DNA from: JAIPAH01 sp964345255
Lineage (GTDB): Bacteria > Bacteroidota > Bacteroidia > Bacteroidales > JAIPAH01
Assembly: GCA_964345255.1 (NCBI GenBank)
Contig: CAYFQK010000222.1
Location: 1-5,554 of the forward strand
DNA: 5,554 nucleotides
Reading direction: 5' to 3'
Part shown: positions 1 to 5,538 of the stretch, in pieces
Layout: each line of letters opens with the position of its first letter
Position numbering within the stretch: position 1 is the stretch's first letter
Program-made: the position numbers and the translations under genes
The notes under the pieces: model-generated
Told to the model about the DNA's origin: nothing
Databases searched by the model: none
What the model saw: the letters and a program-made list of their open reading frames with translations, nothing else

Positions 1-615
1 GCATAGAAGTGAATTTTCAACAGGAGGTAAGTATTTAATAATAATATTTTTCAGATCATAGAGCTTCTGCTCCACGTTATCGTGCTCGCTGGCATAATCA
101 TAAATATTGTATTCTTTCATCTCCTGGTATAAACTTTCACTTATTTGGCGATTTTGATAGGCCTTTGAAATTCTTAAAACGTATGGGAAAACGCCATCTT
201 CCTCTCTTTTAATGTGATCGGTAAGCTCCTGCTTGTACACATCAAAGAAATTATTCAAAATATCAATATTCCGGGTGTCGAGTCTGCAATTGTTCACCAT
301 ATCATGAATAAGCCCTTCAATCTCTGGCACCTTTTCTTCAAGGTAATACTGGTGGGTATTTTGCAAATATGTTATCGCAAGTTCTGCCGGAAAAGTCTCC
401 TTATCGCTGTGAGGCACATAATCCTTATCCAGAAAAGAATTAGCGATTTCAATGAAAAAATCCACATTAACCTGGTATTCTTTACATACTTCATTAACGG
501 TTTTGTCGCCAAACCCGAGCTTTATTCCAAATCTATCAAGAACAAATAGCAACAAGTAATTCAAATGAACCACATCAGCCATTTTCATTGATCCTGAAAT
601 TAATTTCTTTTCCAT
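1..615 (-). CDS. Hemerythrin-domain protein, RIC/ScdA-like, C-terminus cut by window edge
   Basis: I translated the reverse strand directly: 205 codons from ATG at 615 to the left edge without a stop, so the C-terminus lies outside. Residues about 10-65 match the ScdA_N/DUF542 pattern of RIC proteins (helix, then RFGIKLGFGDKT, then NEVC). The CC pair that normally follows 'GI' is replaced by KLGFG, a form I recall from other Bacteroidota. From about residue 85 a hemerythrin-like four-helix domain begins, with candidate di-iron ligands H88 (THQYY), H134 and E138 (HIKREE), and H178 (EHD). The last helix with its final HxxxE ligands would be outside. Known for the family: RIC proteins help repair iron-sulfur clusters after nitric oxide or oxidative damage; hemerythrins bind oxygen or NO at a di-iron site. 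No signal peptide is seen, so it is probably cytoplasmic. ATG 615 is chosen because a -7 box lies just upstream; ATGs at 588 and 582 are alternatives. Fold is fairly sure, exact role is not. Confidence 0.8.
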   Translation of the reverse strand, partial: MEKKLISGSMKMADVVHLNYLLLFVLDRFGIKLGFGDKTVNEVCKEYQVNVDFFIEIANSFLDKDYVPHSDKETFPAELAITYLQNTHQYYLEEKVPEIEGLIHDMVNNCRLDTRNIDILNNFFDVYKQELTDHIKREEDGVFPYVLRISKAYQNRQISESLYQEMKEYNIYDYASEHDNVEQKLYDLKNIIIKYLPPVENSLLC

Positions 616-630
616 AGCGCTGTTTTGCCA

Positions 631-638
631 CAAAAATA
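631..638 (-). promoter_or_regulatory. Bacteroidota -7 box for the hemerythrin gene
   Basis: The minus strand reads TATTTTTG here, a full match to TAnnTTTG, ending 15 bases before ATG 615. No clear TTG/TTTG -33 element is found 17-23 bases upstream, so the promoter is either weak or activator-dependent. The box sits inside a perfect 12-base palindrome AAATAATTATTT (634-645). An imperfect direct repeat TTGATT/TTTGATT (plus strand, 649-661) lies where the -33 region would be. Either could bind a regulator, but in A+T-rich DNA such matches can be chance. Confidence 0.4.
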
Positions 639-679
639 ATTATTTAGATTGATTTTTGATTACCCATAAGATAAGTCCC

Positions 680-706
680 TTTGCTAAAATTATTTGTTTA
701 ATTTTG
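680..706 (+). promoter_or_regulatory. Promoter of the thioredoxin-like gene
   Basis: TAATTTTG at 699-706 matches TAnnTTTG exactly. A TTTG lies at 680-683, but the 15-base gap is shorter than the usual 17-23, so the -33 assignment is doubtful. Transcription should start near 710-713, which leaves almost no leader before ATG 717 and about 22-25 bases before ATG 735. This helps choose the second ATG as the start. Confidence 0.5.
686..705. repeat. Perfect inverted repeat overlapping the -7 box (possible operator)
   Basis: AAAATTA (686-692), six bases of spacer, then TAATTTT (699-705). The arms are perfectly complementary over 7 bases, and the right arm covers all but the last base of the -7 box. 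A dimeric repressor bound here would block the thioredoxin-gene promoter. The arms are pure A+T, so chance occurrence is quite possible; no known operator was recognised. Confidence 0.3.
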
Positions 707-734
707 CGGCCTCAGAATGATAAAAACTCATGTT

Positions 735-1232
735 ATGAAAAGTAAGGTCGTTCTATCATTAATACTGCTTCTGTCAGTTGCAGGAAGTCTGCCGGAGATA
801 AGAGCTCAGAAGCAAGCAAATCATTCTTACCTGAACGGTGAGGTAACGGTAAAAGATCTTAAAACCGACTCATTGTTCAAACAGTACTACCATGAAGGCT
901 TTAAAGACTATGATGTAAAAAACGCAAAAAAAATCGATGATGCATTAACAGGAATCGATATCAAGGTAGTCCTTGGAACATGGTGTCATGACTCGCAAGT
1001 GCAAGTGCCGAAATTTTTTAAGATCTTATCTGAAACAGCTTATGATGAGAAAACCATTGAGATTTTAACCGTAGATCCCGATAAAAAAATCCCGGGCAGA
1101 GATATTTCATCCCTGAATATTGAGCGGGTGCCGACTTTTATTTTTATTGCAGAGGATGGAACCGAAATGGGACGTATAATTGAATCCCCTGAAAAAACAC
1201 TGGAGAATGACATGCTGGACATATTAAGATGA
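735..1232 (+). CDS. Exported thioredoxin-fold protein with a single active-site cysteine (WCHDS)
   Basis: From ATG 735 the protein has 165 residues. Residues 1-24 form a Sec-type signal peptide (lysines at 2 and 4, a VVLSLILLLSVAG core, likely cleavage after IRA24), so the mature protein should be periplasmic. The thioredoxin core follows: a beta strand IKVVLGTW, active site W83-C84-H85-D86-S87, helix VPKFFKIL, strand IEILTVD, and cis-proline motif R131-V132-P133-T134 before FIFI. The usual CxxC has become CxxS, so a monothiol mechanism is expected instead of simple disulfide exchange. I recall WC-x-D-S thioredoxin-like proteins from other Bacteroidota, so it may be a family trait. The upstream in-frame ATG at 717 (six extra residues, MIKTHV) lies only 10 bases after the -7 box and would weaken the signal peptide, so 735 is preferred. 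The gene stands alone: panC begins 51 bases later behind its own -7 box. The substrate is unknown. Confidence 0.85.
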   Translation: MKSKVVLSLILLLSVAGSLPEIRAQKQANHSYLNGEVTVKDLKTDSLFKQYYHEGFKDYDVKNAKKIDDALTGIDIKVVLGTWCHDSQVQVPKFFKILSETAYDEKTIEILTVDPDKKIPGRDISSLNIERVPTFIFIAEDGTEMGRIIESPEKTLENDMLDILR

Positions 1233-1245
1233 AAGCCTACCTATC

Positions 1246-1277
1246 TTTAGTATGATAGTAAATAAAAATTAATTTTG
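1246..1277 (+). promoter_or_regulatory. Promoter of the panC-panD-radA cluster
   Basis: TAATTTTG at 1270-1277 is a perfect TAnnTTTG -7 box. A near-match -33 element, TTTA (1246-1249), lies 20 bases upstream. The expected transcription start (about 1281-1284) falls on or just before the panC ATG at 1284, implying a leaderless or almost leaderless mRNA. It is the only promoter-like site I see upstream of the five-gene cluster. Confidence 0.5.
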
Positions 1278-1283
1278 TATCGC

Positions 1284-1769
1284 ATGCAGGTTTTTGAAAA
1301 AATAAAAGACACCAAAGATTTCATCCTGGCCCGTAAACACATGGGCCAATCTGTAGGCTTTGTGCCCACTATGGGGGCTTTGCATGAAGGGCACCTGTCG
1401 TTGATGGAATGCGCCCGCAGGGCGAATGATATTGTGGTTGTAAGTGTTTTTGTAAACCCCGTTCAATTTAATAATCCCGAAGATCTGAAAAAATATCCCA
1501 GGGACTTGAGAGGGGATCTTCAAAAAATGGAGAAAAAAGGCATTGACATGGTTTTTGCTCCGCCTGTGGAAGAAATGTACCCTGAGGAAGTCAATAAAAC
1601 ATTTGATTTTGACAACCTGGATAAGGTTATGGAAGGCAAACATCGACCGGGTCATTTTAACGGCGTGGCAGTAGTGGTGCATAAACTTTTTAATATCATT
1701 ACTCCCGACAGAGCCTATTTCGGGGAAAAGGATTTCCAGCAGCTGGCCATCATAAAAAAAAATGGTTGA
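1284..1769 (+). CDS. panC: Pantothenate synthetase (PanC), N-terminal part; reading frame broken after residue 159
   Basis: PanC (EC 6.3.2.1) joins pantoate and beta-alanine using ATP, via a pantoyl-adenylate, in the cytoplasm. This frame holds the nucleotide-binding Rossmann domain: GFVPTMGALHEGH (residues 25-37, with the H34-x-x-H37 ATP motif), NPVQFNNPEDLKKYPR (58-73), EGKHRPGHFNGV (117-128, pantoate pocket) and FGEKDFQQ (146-153, with K149, D150 and Q153). The frame then reads through nine A's, adds N-G and stops at TGA 1767-1769. With one A fewer the codons would read ..IIKKMVEKEAL.., as PanC proteins normally do at this point. Start: ATG 1284. A TTG at 1275 in the same frame lies inside the -7 box and is rejected. 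Alone, this 161-residue product lacks the C-terminal lid and SSRN motif and should not be a normal PanC. First gene of the cluster. Confidence 0.92.
   Translation: MQVFEKIKDTKDFILARKHMGQSVGFVPTMGALHEGHLSLMECARRANDIVVVSVFVNPVQFNNPEDLKKYPRDLRGDLQKMEKKGIDMVFAPPVEEMYPEEVNKTFDFDNLDKVMEGKHRPGHFNGVAVVVHKLFNIITPDRAYFGEKDFQQLAIIKKNG
1754..1762 (+). other. panC: A9 homopolymer at the panC frameshift
   Basis: The sequence reads CAT, nine A's, then TGGTTGAAAAAG. Eight A's would give ATA AAA AAA ATG GTT and join the two panC frames into one 280-codon gene. Two A8 runs elsewhere in the window (926-933 in the thioredoxin-like gene and 2590-2597 in the flippase-like gene) keep their frames. The site is therefore a single extra A, either real or a homopolymer sequencing error. 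Runs of nine A's are also known as slippage sites for RNA polymerase. Confidence 0.85.
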
Positions 1770-2127
1770 AAAAGAGGCGCTCCAGGTGGATGTTATTGGA
1801 TGCCCGATAGTAAGAGAGCCCGACGGACTGGCCATGAGCTCGCGAAACAGCAGACTTTCAAAGGAAGAAAGGGCATTGGCTCCGGTCATTAGCCAAACGC
1901 TTAAAAAGGCTGCTGAATTAAAAAATAATAAAACAGTTGATGAAATTAAACGCTTTGTGCATGAACAAATCAACAACGTCAGCATGATAAACTTAGAGTA
2001 TTTTGAAATTGTTGACAGTAAGACATTAACGCCCATTAAAAGCTGGGACCAATCGGATGAAATCAGAGGGTTCATCGCAGCCTACTTGGGTAACGTTCGC
2101 TTAATCGATAACATGGCATTTAATTAA
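1762..2127 (+). CDS. panC: Pantothenate synthetase (PanC), C-terminal part, after the frameshift
   Basis: This 121-codon frame carries the rest of PanC: the VDVIGCPIVREPDGLAMSSR block (its residues 9-28; S185, S186 and R187 in the joined protein), which is the KMSKS-like ATP-binding lid, then the C-terminal helical and strand region ending YFEIVDSKTLTPI and GNVRLIDN. Its first ATG (1762-1764) is the methionine expected in the unbroken protein (KKMVEKEAL). It overlaps the stop of the upstream frame by 8 bases, so coupled re-initiation is formally possible. Joined length would be 280 residues, right for PanC (E. coli has 283). No further stop or frameshift is seen, so the coding content is undecayed. 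Most likely this is one gene with an indel or sequencing error. Two cooperating half-proteins are possible but unproven. Confidence 0.92.
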   Translation: MVEKEALQVDVIGCPIVREPDGLAMSSRNSRLSKEERALAPVISQTLKKAAELKNNKTVDEIKRFVHEQINNVSMINLEYFEIVDSKTLTPIKSWDQSDEIRGFIAAYLGNVRLIDNMAFN

Positions 2128-2128
2128 T

Positions 2129-2135
2129 GAGGGGG
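2129..2135 (+). promoter_or_regulatory. Shine-Dalgarno-like site deciding the panD start
   Basis: GAGGGGG at 2129-2135 lies 9 bases before ATG 2145 and contains GAGG, complementary to the CCUC of 16S rRNA. Such G-rich sites are rare in this window. It supports ATG 2145 over the ATG at 2127, which overlaps the panC stop and precedes the purine run. Confidence 0.5.
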
Positions 2136-2144
2136 AATTGTATT

Positions 2145-2489
2145 ATGAATATAGAAGTTTTAAAATCCAAAATACACAGGGCTACCGTGACGCAGGCAAA
2201 CCTGAACTATATTGGCAGCATCACTATTGATGAAAACTTAATGGATGCAGCCAATATGATTGAATTTGAAAAAGTCCAGGTGCTCGACATTAATAATGGA
2301 GAACGTTTTGATACCTACATCATCAAAGGAGAGAGAGGATCAGGACATATCTCCCTTAACGGTGCCGCTGCCCGTAAAGTAGTTATTGGCGATTTAATTA
2401 TCATAGCATCGTATGCTTCCATGGAATTTGAAGAGGCTAAAAGCTTCAAACCGGAGGTCATTTTCCCGGATGCTAATAACAAAATATAA
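2145..2489 (+). CDS. panD: Aspartate 1-decarboxylase (PanD) proenzyme
   Basis: PanD (EC 4.1.1.11) decarboxylates L-aspartate to beta-alanine, the amino partner used by PanC next door. It is a pyruvoyl enzyme that cleaves itself between G24 and S25; the new N-terminal serine becomes the pyruvoyl group. With ATG 2145 the 114-residue chain numbers exactly like E. coli PanD: K9 and H11 (KSKIHR), Y22 and the cleavage pair G24-S25 (NYIGSI), R54 and Y58 (GERFDTY), and N72-G73-A74-A75-A76 after GSGHISL. All expected catalytic and processing residues are present. The in-frame ATG at 2127 would add six residues (MRGNCI) and break this numbering. The chain is a little shorter at the C-terminus than E. 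coli's 126, as in many homologs. It starts 17 bases after the panC stop. Identification is firm. Confidence 0.97.
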   Translation: MNIEVLKSKIHRATVTQANLNYIGSITIDENLMDAANMIEFEKVQVLDINNGERFDTYIIKGERGSGHISLNGAAARKVVIGDLIIIASYASMEFEEAKSFKPEVIFPDANNKI

Positions 2490-2492
2490 GTT

Positions 2493-3536
2493 TTGAGAAG
2501 AAAAATATTTAATGGGTTAAAATTATTGCTTTTCCTCGGGATAGGAGTATTTTTTATATGGTTGTTTGTTAAAGACCTGTCTCCCGAGCAAAAAAAAGAT
2601 ATATACAAGTCTTTTGTTGAAGCCGATTTCACATGGTTTTATGTTTCAATGGTGGTAGGCTTTGCCAGTCATTTCATCAGAGCAATGCGCTGGAAAATGC
2701 TTTTAAAGCCCATGGGCTATAATCCCTCCAATAAAAATATCACCATGGCAGTATTTATAGGGTATCTTGCCAATCTTGCCTTACCCCGCCTTGGAGAAGT
2801 AACCCGCTGCGGGACACTCACCCGTTACGAAAAGGTGCCTTTTCAAAAAGGCTTTGGAACGGTAATCACAGAGCGAGCTCTTGATATGATTACGTTTATA
2901 ATTCTTTTTATCATCACAGTAGCCATTCATTTCGAAAAGATTAAAGATTATCTTTACATAAGGGTATTGACTCCTCTCGAAGATAAGCTCGCTACCCTCC
3001 AGCACACCAACTACATCATCTACCTATTTATCGCTATTCTTATTGGCTCAGCCATTTACATGTACACAATCCGCAACCGGTTTGAACATCTTTTCATCTA
3101 CATTAAATTCAGAGAGATCGCTAAAGGGCTTTTTGAAGGAATTAAATCACTCCTGAAAATGGAAAGGCCCTGGCTGTTTATTTTATACACATTACTTATT
3201 TGGGGAACTTACTGGTTAATGACTCACGTGGTTTTTATGAGTATGCAAGAAACCATGCACCTTGGATTCAATGCCAGCCTCGTGGTATTAATGTTCGGAT
3301 CCATTGGAATCATAGTTGTACAGGGAGGCATAGGCATATATCCTGCCATTGTTGCTGAAACCCTGGTCTTGTATAACATCCCCGAAGTGAACGGATACGC
3401 CCTGGGATGGTTACTTTGGTCTGCTCAGCAAATCATAATTATTTTAATAGGCTCGCTATCTTTCGGGCTTTTGCCCATTTTAAATAAATTCAATAAAGAT
3501 GAACAACTTAAGTACCATACAATCAAAGATTCTTGA
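2493..3536 (+). CDS. Flippase-like / lysylphosphatidylglycerol synthase TM-family membrane protein
   Basis: A 347-residue integral membrane protein with about eight hydrophobic segments (roughly residues 8-26, 45-64, 82-99, 130-148, 173-192, 226-248, 262-284 and 306-330). It shows the LPG_synthase_TM (PF03706) signature: RAMRWKMLL (63-71), then LPRLGEVTRCGTLTRYEKVP (97-116) and the GTVITERALDMITF block (122-135), plus GSIGIIVVQGGIGIYPA (269-285). It lacks the soluble aminoacyl-transferase domain of full MprF, so lysyl transfer should not be assumed; relatives are often labelled flippase-like. Substrate unknown. Start: the only usual initiator that keeps the first membrane segment is TTG 2493, two codons after the panD stop (TAA GTT TTG). 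The first in-frame ATG is at residue 53 (2649). No Shine-Dalgarno is visible, so translation is probably coupled to panD. The 3' end overlaps rfaE2 by 38 bases. Confidence 0.85.
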   Translation: MRRKIFNGLKLLLFLGIGVFFIWLFVKDLSPEQKKDIYKSFVEADFTWFYVSMVVGFASHFIRAMRWKMLLKPMGYNPSNKNITMAVFIGYLANLALPRLGEVTRCGTLTRYEKVPFQKGFGTVITERALDMITFIILFIITVAIHFEKIKDYLYIRVLTPLEDKLATLQHTNYIIYLFIAILIGSAIYMYTIRNRFEHLFIYIKFREIAKGLFEGIKSLLKMERPWLFILYTLLIWGTYWLMTHVVFMSMQETMHLGFNASLVVLMFGSIGIIVVQGGIGIYPAIVAETLVLYNIPEVNGYALGWLLWSAQQIIIILIGSLSFGLLPILNKFNKDEQLKYHTIKDS

Positions 3537-3993
3537 TTGGGAGGCCATTAAACCTCACTTAGCCCGATGGCGCTTTAAAAACCAAAAAATTGTATTTACC
3601 AACGGGTGCTTTGATCTGCTTCACAGGGGGCATGTGGAATATATGGCTAAAGCTGCTGATTTTGGCGACCTGCTCATAGTTGGCCTCAATAGTGACGCAT
3701 CGGTCAAATCGATAAAAGAAAACGATCGTCCCATAATGAATGAGGACTCCCGGGCAACAATCATTGCCTCCCTCAGATTCGTGGATGCAGTAGTATTATT
3801 TGATGAGAATACACCTGCTGAACTTATCAAACATATCCAACCCGACATACTGGTCAAAGGAAAAGACTACTCCCCTTCTGAAATTATCGGAGCAGATACT
3901 GTTCAAGCCAAAGGAGGACGCGTAGAGACCATCGAACTCGTGGAAGGATATTCTACATCTGCAATAATTGAAAAAATTAAGGGGAATAAATAG
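3499..3993 (+). CDS. rfaE2: D-glycero-beta-D-manno-heptose 1-phosphate adenylyltransferase (RfaE2/HldE C-domain type)
   Basis: A cytoplasmic nucleotidyltransferase of 164 residues that attaches AMP from ATP to heptose 1-phosphate, giving ADP-heptose for the lipopolysaccharide core. Motifs: TNGCFDLLHRGH (residues 34-45, with H42-x-x-H45 of the cytidylyltransferase-like fold), GLNSDASVK (62-70), ENDRPIMNEDSRA (74-86), PDILVKGKDY (115-124), and EGYSTSAII (149-157), the second ATP-contact motif. E. coli fuses this domain to the kinase in HldE; here it is a stand-alone enzyme, as in many Bacteroidota, so a separate kinase (RfaE1) should be encoded elsewhere. ATG 3499 is chosen because the next in-frame ATG (residue 49) lies beyond the catalytic HxGH. 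It overlaps the flippase-like gene by 38 bases in another frame, suggesting translational coupling. Confidence 0.93.
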   Translation: MNNLSTIQSKILDWEAIKPHLARWRFKNQKIVFTNGCFDLLHRGHVEYMAKAADFGDLLIVGLNSDASVKSIKENDRPIMNEDSRATIIASLRFVDAVVLFDENTPAELIKHIQPDILVKGKDYSPSEIIGADTVQAKGGRVETIELVEGYSTSAIIEKIKGNK

Positions 3994-3996
3994 CGC

Positions 3997-5358
3997 ATGG
4001 CAAAATCCCAGACCAGATATTATTGCCAGCAATGTGGTGCGCATTCTTCCCAATGGATCGGAAAATGTCCGTCATGTGGGGCATGGAACTCATATGTAGA
4101 AGAGCGTATAGAGAAAAAAGACTCCGCTGCAAGGAAGAAAACAAGCCCCGGAGTTGAAGATAAACCTGTGCGAATATCGGAAATCCAGTTTAACCACGAG
4201 AAACGCATCTTACTTGAGGATAAAGAGTTAAACAGGGTGTTAGGTGAAGGACTTGTGCCTGGTGGCATCACGCTAGTAGGAGGCGAGCCCGGAGTTGGCA
4301 AATCAACACTTTTACTTCAGGTCGCCATTAATTCAACTAAAAAGCGCTTCCTTTATGTCTCGGGAGAAGAGAGCGCTCAACAGATTAAATTACGAGCCGA
4401 ACGAATAGGCAATAAGAATCACGAAGTATACATTTATACAGAAACCTCTCTTGACGCAATTATTGATCAAATAAAAGAAACGCGCCCCCAAATTGTAGTG
4501 ATCGACTCCATACAAACTGTGCATTCAGTAAATATTGAGTCTTCACCCGGAAGTGTTTCACAGATAAGAGACTGTACCTCAGAAATTCAACAATATGCCA
4601 AGCATTTAAACATCCCCGTATTTCTTATCGGCCACATCACAAAAGAGGGCCAGCTGGCCGGACCTAAAGTATTGGAGCATATGGTGGATACGGTATTACA
4701 GTTTGAGGGCGACAGAAACTATGGGTACCGCATTTTGCGCTCAGTAAAAAATCGTTTTGGCTCTACATCAGAGCTGGGGATTTACGAGATGAAAACCAGT
4801 GGACTCCGTGAAGTGGCCAACCCCTCTGAAATCCTGTTGTCACATCGGGATGAAAACCTCAGTGGGATTGCCATTGCAGCTACTATGGAAGGGATGCGCC
4901 CCATACTTATCGAAACCCAGGCTTTAGTATCAACAGCGGCCTACGGTACGCCTCAACGTACCACAACCGGCTTCGATACAAGGCGCCTGAACATGTTATT
5001 GGCAGTGTTGGAAAAAAGAAATGGATTCCGCCTTGGCATTAAAGATGTGTTTCTTAACATTGCCGGCGGACTATCCGTCAGCGATCCGGCTATTGATTTA
5101 GCGGTGGTGGCCTCGGTGCTATCGTCAAATGAAGATAATGCCATTGATAAATTTACCTGCTTCGCAGCAGAAGTTGGACTCTCCGGTGAAATAAGGAGTG
5201 TCAACAGGATAGAACAACGTATTAAAGAAGCCGATAAACTGGGATTCCAGAGAATATTTATATCAAAATATAACTACCAGTCGCTCAATCCTGGAGGATA
5301 CAGCATAGAAATACTTCCGCTATCCACAATTGGAGAATTGTTTGGGAAACTCTTCTAA
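3997..5358 (+). CDS. radA: DNA repair protein RadA (Sms), recombination branch-migration helicase
   Basis: RadA processes recombination intermediates by driving branch migration with ATP. The 453-residue chain has the full family layout. A C4 zinc finger comes first (C10, C13, C24, C27: YYCQQCG and KCPSCGAWNS). A RecA-like ATPase follows, with Walker A GEPGVGKST (96-104), SGEES (122-126), Walker B IVVIDSIQT (166-174) and GHITKEG (212-218). The RadA-specific KNRFGSTSELG is at 251-261. A Lon-protease-like C-terminal domain covers about 275-450 (RPILIETQALVS, NIAGG, AEVGLSGEIRSV) and lacks the Lon Ser-Lys protease pair, as is normal for RadA. Length is typical. ATG 3997 puts the zinc finger at the usual distance and begins 3 bases after the rfaE2 stop. 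It is the last gene of the cluster, followed by a hairpin terminator. Identification is firm. Confidence 0.97.
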   Translation: MAKSQTRYYCQQCGAHSSQWIGKCPSCGAWNSYVEERIEKKDSAARKKTSPGVEDKPVRISEIQFNHEKRILLEDKELNRVLGEGLVPGGITLVGGEPGVGKSTLLLQVAINSTKKRFLYVSGEESAQQIKLRAERIGNKNHEVYIYTETSLDAIIDQIKETRPQIVVIDSIQTVHSVNIESSPGSVSQIRDCTSEIQQYAKHLNIPVFLIGHITKEGQLAGPKVLEHMVDTVLQFEGDRNYGYRILRSVKNRFGSTSELGIYEMKTSGLREVANPSEILLSHRDENLSGIAIAATMEGMRPILIETQALVSTAAYGTPQRTTTGFDTRRLNMLLAVLEKRNGFRLGIKDVFLNIAGGLSVSDPAIDLAVVASVLSSNEDNAIDKFTCFAAEVGLSGEIRSVNRIEQRIKEADKLGFQRIFISKYNYQSLNPGGYSIEILPLSTIGELFGKLF

Positions 5359-5379
5359 TCAATAGATTATAAACGAAAC

Positions 5380-5420
5380 ACAACTTTTCTGAATTTTATT
5401 TCAGAAGTTGTATTGTTATT
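5380..5420 (+). terminator. Hairpin terminator after radA
   Basis: ACAACTT (5380-5386), a two-base TT bulge, CTGAA (5389-5393), loop TTTTAT (5394-5399), then TTCAG and AAGTTGT (5400-5411): 12 base pairs interrupted by one bulge. The trailing ATTGTTATT is T-rich but not an unbroken U run. It begins 21 bases after the radA stop, as expected for the cluster's end. The weak tail leaves termination efficiency uncertain. Confidence 0.65.
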
Positions 5421-5442
5421 CAAAAAAGAGTTTCTATATTTG
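5413..5442 (+). promoter_or_regulatory. Tandem promoter P1
   Basis: TTG (5413-5415), 19 bases, TATATTTG (5435-5442): a textbook Bacteroidota housekeeping promoter. The -33 element starts two bases after the terminator stem ends. Transcription should begin near 5447-5450 and read rightward out of the window. Only a 9-codon ORF (ATG 5465 to TAA 5494) lies directly behind it. Confidence 0.65.
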
Positions 5443-5505
5443 CACTCGCTTTTGACACAAGTGTATGAAAAACGAAGTAAATCAAAAGCTTTAACAAAAT
5501 TTTCA

Positions 5506-5535
5506 TTGTTCTTTCAGGTTTTCTTTCTATTTTTG
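5506..5535 (+). promoter_or_regulatory. Tandem promoter P2
   Basis: TTG (5506-5508), 19 bases, TATTTTTG (5528-5535): the same architecture and spacing as P1, 93 bases downstream. The two are alike beyond the core: both begin TTGTT and end with TTTCTAT.TTTGC. Transcription should begin near 5540-5543, at the CCCCG stem-loop. Confidence 0.65.
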
Positions 5536-5538
5536 CCA

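Noticed and set aside
214..549. A 111-codon plus-strand open frame
   Set aside because: It is the shadow of the minus-strand hemerythrin/RIC gene, whose motifs are clear.
1238..1260. Possible terminator after the thioredoxin-like gene (CTATC/GATAG)
   Set aside because: The stem is only five pairs, mostly A+T, with no T run after it, and it overlaps the panC -33 region.
1275..1283. TTG start for panC three codons upstream
   Set aside because: The TTG is the last three bases of the -7 box and would lie upstream of the predicted transcription start; ATG 1284 gives the usual PanC N-terminus.
1269..2075. A 268-codon open frame on the minus strand opposite panC
   Set aside because: It lies wholly antisense to clear PanC coding sequence on both sides of the frameshift, has no recognisable domain, and no promoter was seen for it.
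2590..2597. A8 run in the flippase-like gene as a second frameshift site
   Set aside because: The frame is intact across it (PEQKKD), as it is across the A8 run at 926-933; both serve only as comparison for the panC A9 run.
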